From Anaerolineales bacterium (GTDB lineage Bacteria; Chloroflexota; Anaerolineae; Anaerolineales; Villigracilaceae): a stretch of DNA of 64,000 bases. Of the stretch, positions 59,802 to 64,000 are shown piece after piece (position 1 is the stretch's first letter; every line of letters begins with the position of its first letter). The stretch is taken from contig JADZCC010000034.1 of assembly GCA_020851785.1 (NCBI GenBank), forward strand, positions 62,001-126,000. The letters run 5' to 3'. The notes beneath the pieces were generated by a model. The model saw only the letters and a program-made list of their open reading frames with translations, was not told where the DNA came from and ran no database searches. A program made the position numbers and the translations under genes.

Positions 59802-61487
59802 TTAATTTGCCTTCACGGCGCTAAATTTTTCTTTGCCAATTTTGTAGTTGCCGCTGTGTTTAATCACCTGGTCAACCACATCGGCGGGCACATCTACAAA
59901 TGAATGTTTTTCTTCAATGCGGATTTTCCCAATGGTATACCCGGGGATGTTGGCGTGAAAGGCAATCTGGCCGACGATGTCGCTGGGACGGATGTTGTGC
60001 ATTTTGCCCTTATTGATTTTGACTCGCACCATGCCTTCTTCATGCGACGTTGCGCCACGACCGCGCTCGCGCTTGCCCCGGCTCCCGGACTCATCTCTAC
60101 GCCCGAACGACTCTTTGCGCCCGAACTTTTCATTTCGTCCACCACGCTCATCTCTGCGATTGAAATCGGGCTTCACATCCGACACTTCGGCAATCGGCCT
60201 TTGCTTTTCGTCGCCACGGGAAATCTTAATCGCGGCGGCGGCAATGTTCATTGGGTCATGCCCGGCTTCAATTAATTCCTGAACCATCTCCAACTCGCGC
60301 TTGAAACGTCCGCGACCAAGCCAAACCTTCAAATTTTCAACGGTTTGCGTTTCGCGGTGTTTAATAATTTCAGCGGGCGTGGGCAGTTCCAATTGCTTGA
60401 CCGGCTGTTTGGTGAGCGCTTCCACTTCGCGCAAACGCCTTTTTTCTTTGGGAGCGAGCAATGTGATCGCAATTCCGGTTTTGCCTGCGCGGCCGGTTCT
60501 GCCGATTCTGTGAACATAGACTTCGGCGTCATCTGGCAGGTGATAATTGAAGACGTGCGAAATATCGTCAATGTCCAAACCGCGCGCGGCGACGTCGGTG
60601 GCGACCAAGACTTTCACCTGGTTGGCGCGGAAACGGCCCAAGACGCGTTCGCGGGCGTTTTGATCCAGGTCGCCATGAATGGCTTCGGCGGGGATGCCGC
60701 GAATCACCAGTTCGTTTGCCAGCGTGGCGGTTTCCGCTCGGGTGCGGGCAAAAATCAGCGCGGAATGAATCGGCTCAATTTCAAAAAGACGAGTGAGCGC
60801 ATTCGTTTTATCGCGATCATGCACAAGGTAGTAGCGCTGATCAATGGCTGAGGCGGTGAGCGTGCTTCTTTTCACCGCGACCGTTTGCGGGTCACGCATG
60901 AAGCGGTCTGCCAGTTTGCGAATCCGCTGGGGCATGGTGGCGCTGAACAAGGCGGTTTGTCGCTCGGAGGGAGTCGTCGCCAGAATTTTTTCAACTTCTT
61001 CCACGAAGCCCATGTTGAGCATTTCATCGGCTTCATCCAGCACAACGGTTTTGATATCGCTCAAAACCAAAACGCCGCGTTCAAGCAAGTCATTGAGACG
61101 GCCGGGCGTACCCACGACCACATCCACGCCGCGCCGCAGGTTGTTGATTTGCGGGCCGTACGGTTGACCGCCATACACGGCCAGCACGCGCGCATGCAAA
61201 TGTTTGCCATATTCGTTCATCGAATCGGCGACTTGCAAAGCCAGTTCGCGCGTGGGCGCCAACACCAGGGCTTGCGGGTTTTTCTGCTTTTGAAAATTAT
61301 TTAAGATGGGGAGAGAAAACGCGGCTGTTTTGCCGGTGCCGGTTTGAGCCTGACCAATTACGTCCACGCCGGTGAGCATGAGGGGAATCATGCCTGCTTG
61401 AATGGGCGTCGGTTCGGCATAGCCAAGTTCGCTAATGGCTTGCGTCAGCTCGCTACGCAAGTTTAAAGAAAGAAAATCGGTTGTCAT
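59802..61487 (-). CDS. deaD: DEAD-box RNA helicase with C-terminal DbpA/CsdA-type RNA-binding domain
   Basis: GQAQTGTGKTAAF, PTRELALQV, LDEADEML, SATMP, HRIGRTGRAGKTG; RRDE/GGR-rich linker. Confidence 0.94.
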   Translation of the reverse strand: MTTDFLSLNLRSELTQAISELGYAEPTPIQAGMIPLMLTGVDVIGQAQTGTGKTAAFSLPILNNFQKQKNPQALVLAPTRELALQVADSMNEYGKHLHARVLAVYGGQPYGPQINNLRRGVDVVVGTPGRLNDLLERGVLVLSDIKTVVLDEADEMLNMGFVEEVEKILATTPSERQTALFSATMPQRIRKLADRFMRDPQTVAVKRSTLTASAIDQRYYLVHDRDKTNALTRLFEIEPIHSALIFARTRAETATLANELVIRGIPAEAIHGDLDQNARERVLGRFRANQVKVLVATDVAARGLDIDDISHVFNYHLPDDAEVYVHRIGRTGRAGKTGIAITLLAPKEKRRLREVEALTKQPVKQLELPTPAEIIKHRETQTVENLKVWLGRGRFKRELEMVQELIEAGHDPMNIAAAAIKISRGDEKQRPIAEVSDVKPDFNRRDERGGRNEKFGRKESFGRRDESGSRGKRERGRGATSHEEGMVRVKINKGKMHNIRPSDIVGQIAFHANIPGYTIGKIRIEEKHSFVDVPADVVDQVIKHSGNYKIGKEKFSAVKAN

Positions 61488-61776
61488 GTTTGTCCTTTTT
61501 ATTTCGTCATTATGAATGTGGTTTCGATACGCCGCAACCCTGAAAATCATCAGGGCAAGCAAACAAGAACGCGGCTACTCAACCACCAATTTCACGATGA
61601 CATGTCATTGGGACGTTTTGACAACTCTGTTTTACTTCTTTCTTGCTATTCAAGATTGCTTTTTCAAGCAATCTCACCCAACAAAAAAGCCCGATGATTT
61701 CAGCGGGCTTGGCGTTTAGAGCGGGTCAAAACATTTTCCCAGAAAATTACAACGGGCTGAGTTTACCACAGAATTT

Positions 61777-61882
61777 GTAAACGGACTCTATCACGAATTC
61801 ACGGAAACAAACGGATTTGTGGGAGCGAATGGAAACCGATTTGTCCGTTATTGTCCGCGAATCCGCGACAAAGTCCGTTTAC
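61777..61882. repeat. MITE-like element, family R2
   Basis: Inverted termini gtaaacggactctatcacgaattcacgga / tccgcgaatccgcgacaaagtccgtttac. Confidence 0.75.
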
Positions 61883-62724
61883 ATGGTCATTAATACAATC
61901 GCAATCAAAGCGGAGACTACGCCCACCCATTGATTGCGGTTGAGTCTTTCTTTGAGGAAGATGGACGCGAGCAACACCGTTGCGCCCGGGAAGAGCGAGC
62001 TTAACACCGCGGCGACATCCAATCGGCCGGTTTGGGTGGCGAGGATGAAAAAACCGTTGCCGGTCAAATCCAGGATGCCGTTGAGAAAGATCGCCGGCAA
62101 GACGGTCGCTTTTTCAAGTTGAAAGGATGTTTTTGTAATCAGCATATAAATCAACAAAAAGGAAACGCTGGCCACGCGGGAAATCACCATGGGCCAAATC
62201 ACTCCGCCCGCGCCCGTGGCCTGATGGACAAAGACAAAGTAACAGCCAAATCCAAGGCCGGCCAGCAGAGGCAGCTTCAGGTCTACAAGGTGCGAGCGGA
62301 TATTTTTGATTCCATCTTCGCCTTGTGAAATCACCCAAATGGACAGGAGCGCAAAGACGAATCCAACCAATATCAAATAATTTGGCAAGCCCTGTGTGAC
62401 GATGCCGACGATGACGGGAATGAGCGCCGCCAATAACGCTGAGACTGGGGCGGCTATGCTCATCAACCCTTTGGACATGGCGGCGTAAAGAAAGATCAGG
62501 CCCATTACGCCAAACAGCCCGGCCATGAACGCCAACCCAACATCTCGCGGAGATGGAAACGCTTCATTGCTCCTGAGCGCTAAAAGGCCAACTGCAACCA
62601 GCCCAACCACAGACGCATAAAACACGGCGCGGACTGCGCCAACGCTTCGCGCCGCCAGCCCGCCGGTAAAATCGCCTGCGCCCCAACTGAACGCGGATAA
62701 TAATCCGTAAACGATGGATAACAA
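61879..62724 (-). CDS. EamA/DMT-family transporter
   Basis: Ten hydrophobic segments in two repeats; TTG start preceded by GAGGAGCTACC. Confidence 0.85.
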   Translation of the reverse strand: MLSIVYGLLSAFSWGAGDFTGGLAARSVGAVRAVFYASVVGLVAVGLLALRSNEAFPSPRDVGLAFMAGLFGVMGLIFLYAAMSKGLMSIAAPVSALLAALIPVIVGIVTQGLPNYLILVGFVFALLSIWVISQGEDGIKNIRSHLVDLKLPLLAGLGFGCYFVFVHQATGAGGVIWPMVISRVASVSFLLIYMLITKTSFQLEKATVLPAIFLNGILDLTGNGFFILATQTGRLDVAAVLSSLFPGATVLLASIFLKERLNRNQWVGVVSALIAIVLMTM

Positions 62725-62794
62725 GGTAGCTCCTCTAATTTGGAACGTGGATTTCAGTCGCAGGTAACAAACGCAGACTAAAGCCTGCGTTACG

Positions 62795-63652
62795 TTACTC
62801 CTTTGCTCGCGCCAACACTTTTTGCGCGTTGCGTAGCAATGGCATATCAATCATCTTGCCATCTAACGAATACGCGCCTTTCCCCTCTTTTTGACTGGCC
62901 TCAAACGTCTCGACGATTCTTTTTGCATATGCAACTTCTTCGGCGGATGGAGTAAACGCCGCTTGCACCGCCGCAACCTGATTCGGGTGGATGATTTGTT
63001 TGCCGCTGAAGCCCAGCCGCGCACCAAACTCAGATTCCGCTTTCAGCGCTTCTGAATCTTTATAATCAATGGTGACAATATCAATGGCTTGCAAATCATG
63101 GGCGGCGCAGGCCACAACGACTGCCTGACGGGCGTACAATAATTCAGTTGCGTCTTTTGTGCGTTTTGCGCCAATGGATGCGGCAAAATCCTCGCCACCG
63201 AAAATCAGGGCGTCCAAACGCGGGTGTGACGCAATTTCTTTGAGGTTCAAAATCCCTTTGGCGGTTTCAATGCCAATCAGAATGCGCATGGAGTTAACCT
63301 TCCAGCCGTATTTGAGTTCGGCAGATTCGATAATTTCGCTCGCCCATTCAATCTGTTCATAGGACTCAACTTTGGGAATCACAATGCCATCCGGCCGATA
63401 TGGCAGGACCGCTTCAAGATCGTCCTGCTCCCAGCCTGAGCCAACGGAATTAATGCGGGCCAGCTTTTCGCTTTGGCCAAAATCCAGTTCGCGCAAGGCT
63501 CTGGCAATCGTTTCGCGGGCTTCGGCTTTTTTGTTAACCGCCGCGCCGTCTTCCATATCCATACAAATGGAATCGACTCCCAGGGTGATGGATTTTGTAA
63601 TCATCTTCCAGTTGTCGCCGGGCATGTAAAGCAGGGCTCGTCTTGGGTACAT
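62795..63652 (-). CDS. HpcH/HpaI aldolase / citrate lyase beta-subunit family (CitE-like)
   Basis: RRALLYMPGDNWKMITKSITLGVDSICMDMEDGAAVNKKAEAR, GIETAKGILNLKEIASHPRLDALIFGGEDFAASIGAKR. Confidence 0.93.
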   Translation of the reverse strand: MYPRRALLYMPGDNWKMITKSITLGVDSICMDMEDGAAVNKKAEARETIARALRELDFGQSEKLARINSVGSGWEQDDLEAVLPYRPDGIVIPKVESYEQIEWASEIIESAELKYGWKVNSMRILIGIETAKGILNLKEIASHPRLDALIFGGEDFAASIGAKRTKDATELLYARQAVVVACAAHDLQAIDIVTIDYKDSEALKAESEFGARLGFSGKQIIHPNQVAAVQAAFTPSAEEVAYAKRIVETFEASQKEGKGAYSLDGKMIDMPLLRNAQKVLARAKE

Positions 63653-63733
63653 GGAATGCTCCTTTGCCAGCCGATGATAGCATTAAAAAGAAAACCGCCA
63701 AAGATTTGGCGGCTTGGGAAGCAAGCTTCAGCG

Positions 63734-64000
63734 TTATGGATGCCGATCGTAAACGGCAACCAGTTTCAAGCGTCCCAACTGGAGCGTGCTTCCGCTGGGA
63801 AGTTGCGCGGCCTGACTGGGCGGGAGAATCTTTCCATCCAGCCAGGTTCCATTGGAACTGTTTAAATCCATAATTTCATAGCCCTGAGCAGTTGCGCGAA
63901 CTTTGGCATGTCGCCTGGAGACGCCCATGCCGAAACCATCCGGAGTGGATAAATCCACCAGCGTTTCGGTCGCGTCGTCCGCTTTGCGCCCGAGGACGAA
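63734..64000 (-). CDS. FHA-domain protein (5' part lies beyond the window)
   Basis: Reverse frame open to base 64000: FVLGRKADDATETLVDLSTPDGFGMGVSRRHAKVRATAQGYEIMDLNSSNGTWLDGK. Confidence 0.88.
   Translation of the reverse strand, partial: FVLGRKADDATETLVDLSTPDGFGMGVSRRHAKVRATAQGYEIMDLNSSNGTWLDGKILPPSQAAQLPSGSTLQLGRLKLVAVYDRHP

Overview
The window looks like a 64 kb chromosomal segment of a Chloroflexota (Anaerolineae-like) bacterium; this assignment is inferred from gene content and style only. Most of it is housekeeping: clpC (cut by the left edge), msrA, dus, holA, rsmI, a Ser/Thr kinase, phnDCE, a fused glycyl-tRNA synthetase, recO, cdd, glmU, tRNA-Gln, a pcrA/uvrD helicase, an aminotransferase, yciH and a DEAD-box helicase. 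About 19.5 kb on the minus strand (32.2-51.8 kb) holds three consecutive oligopeptide ABC transporter gene sets. The observations most worth a second look are: (1) an NTase/small-ORF cassette between glyS and a second, truncated and diverged copy of the glyS 5' end, which suggests insertion at a gene start with regeneration of the start; (2) a predicted transmembrane TIR-FGE protein whose FGE domain lacks the catalytic cysteines, so it may be a receptor-like TIR effector; (3) an intein in motif III of the UvrD/PcrA helicase; (4) two MITE-like palindromic repeat families, one of which sits in frame inside glyS and yciH, with terminal inverted repeats that overlap stop codons of neighbouring genes; (5) a glyQ-glyS fusion whose linker is encoded by low-complexity, intergenic-type repeat DNA; (6) ABC permeases with large extracytoplasmic inserts; (7) matched short uORFs with a perfect anti-SD complement upstream of two substrate-binding protein genes. 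Family calls come from reading the translated ORFs; no database search was run.
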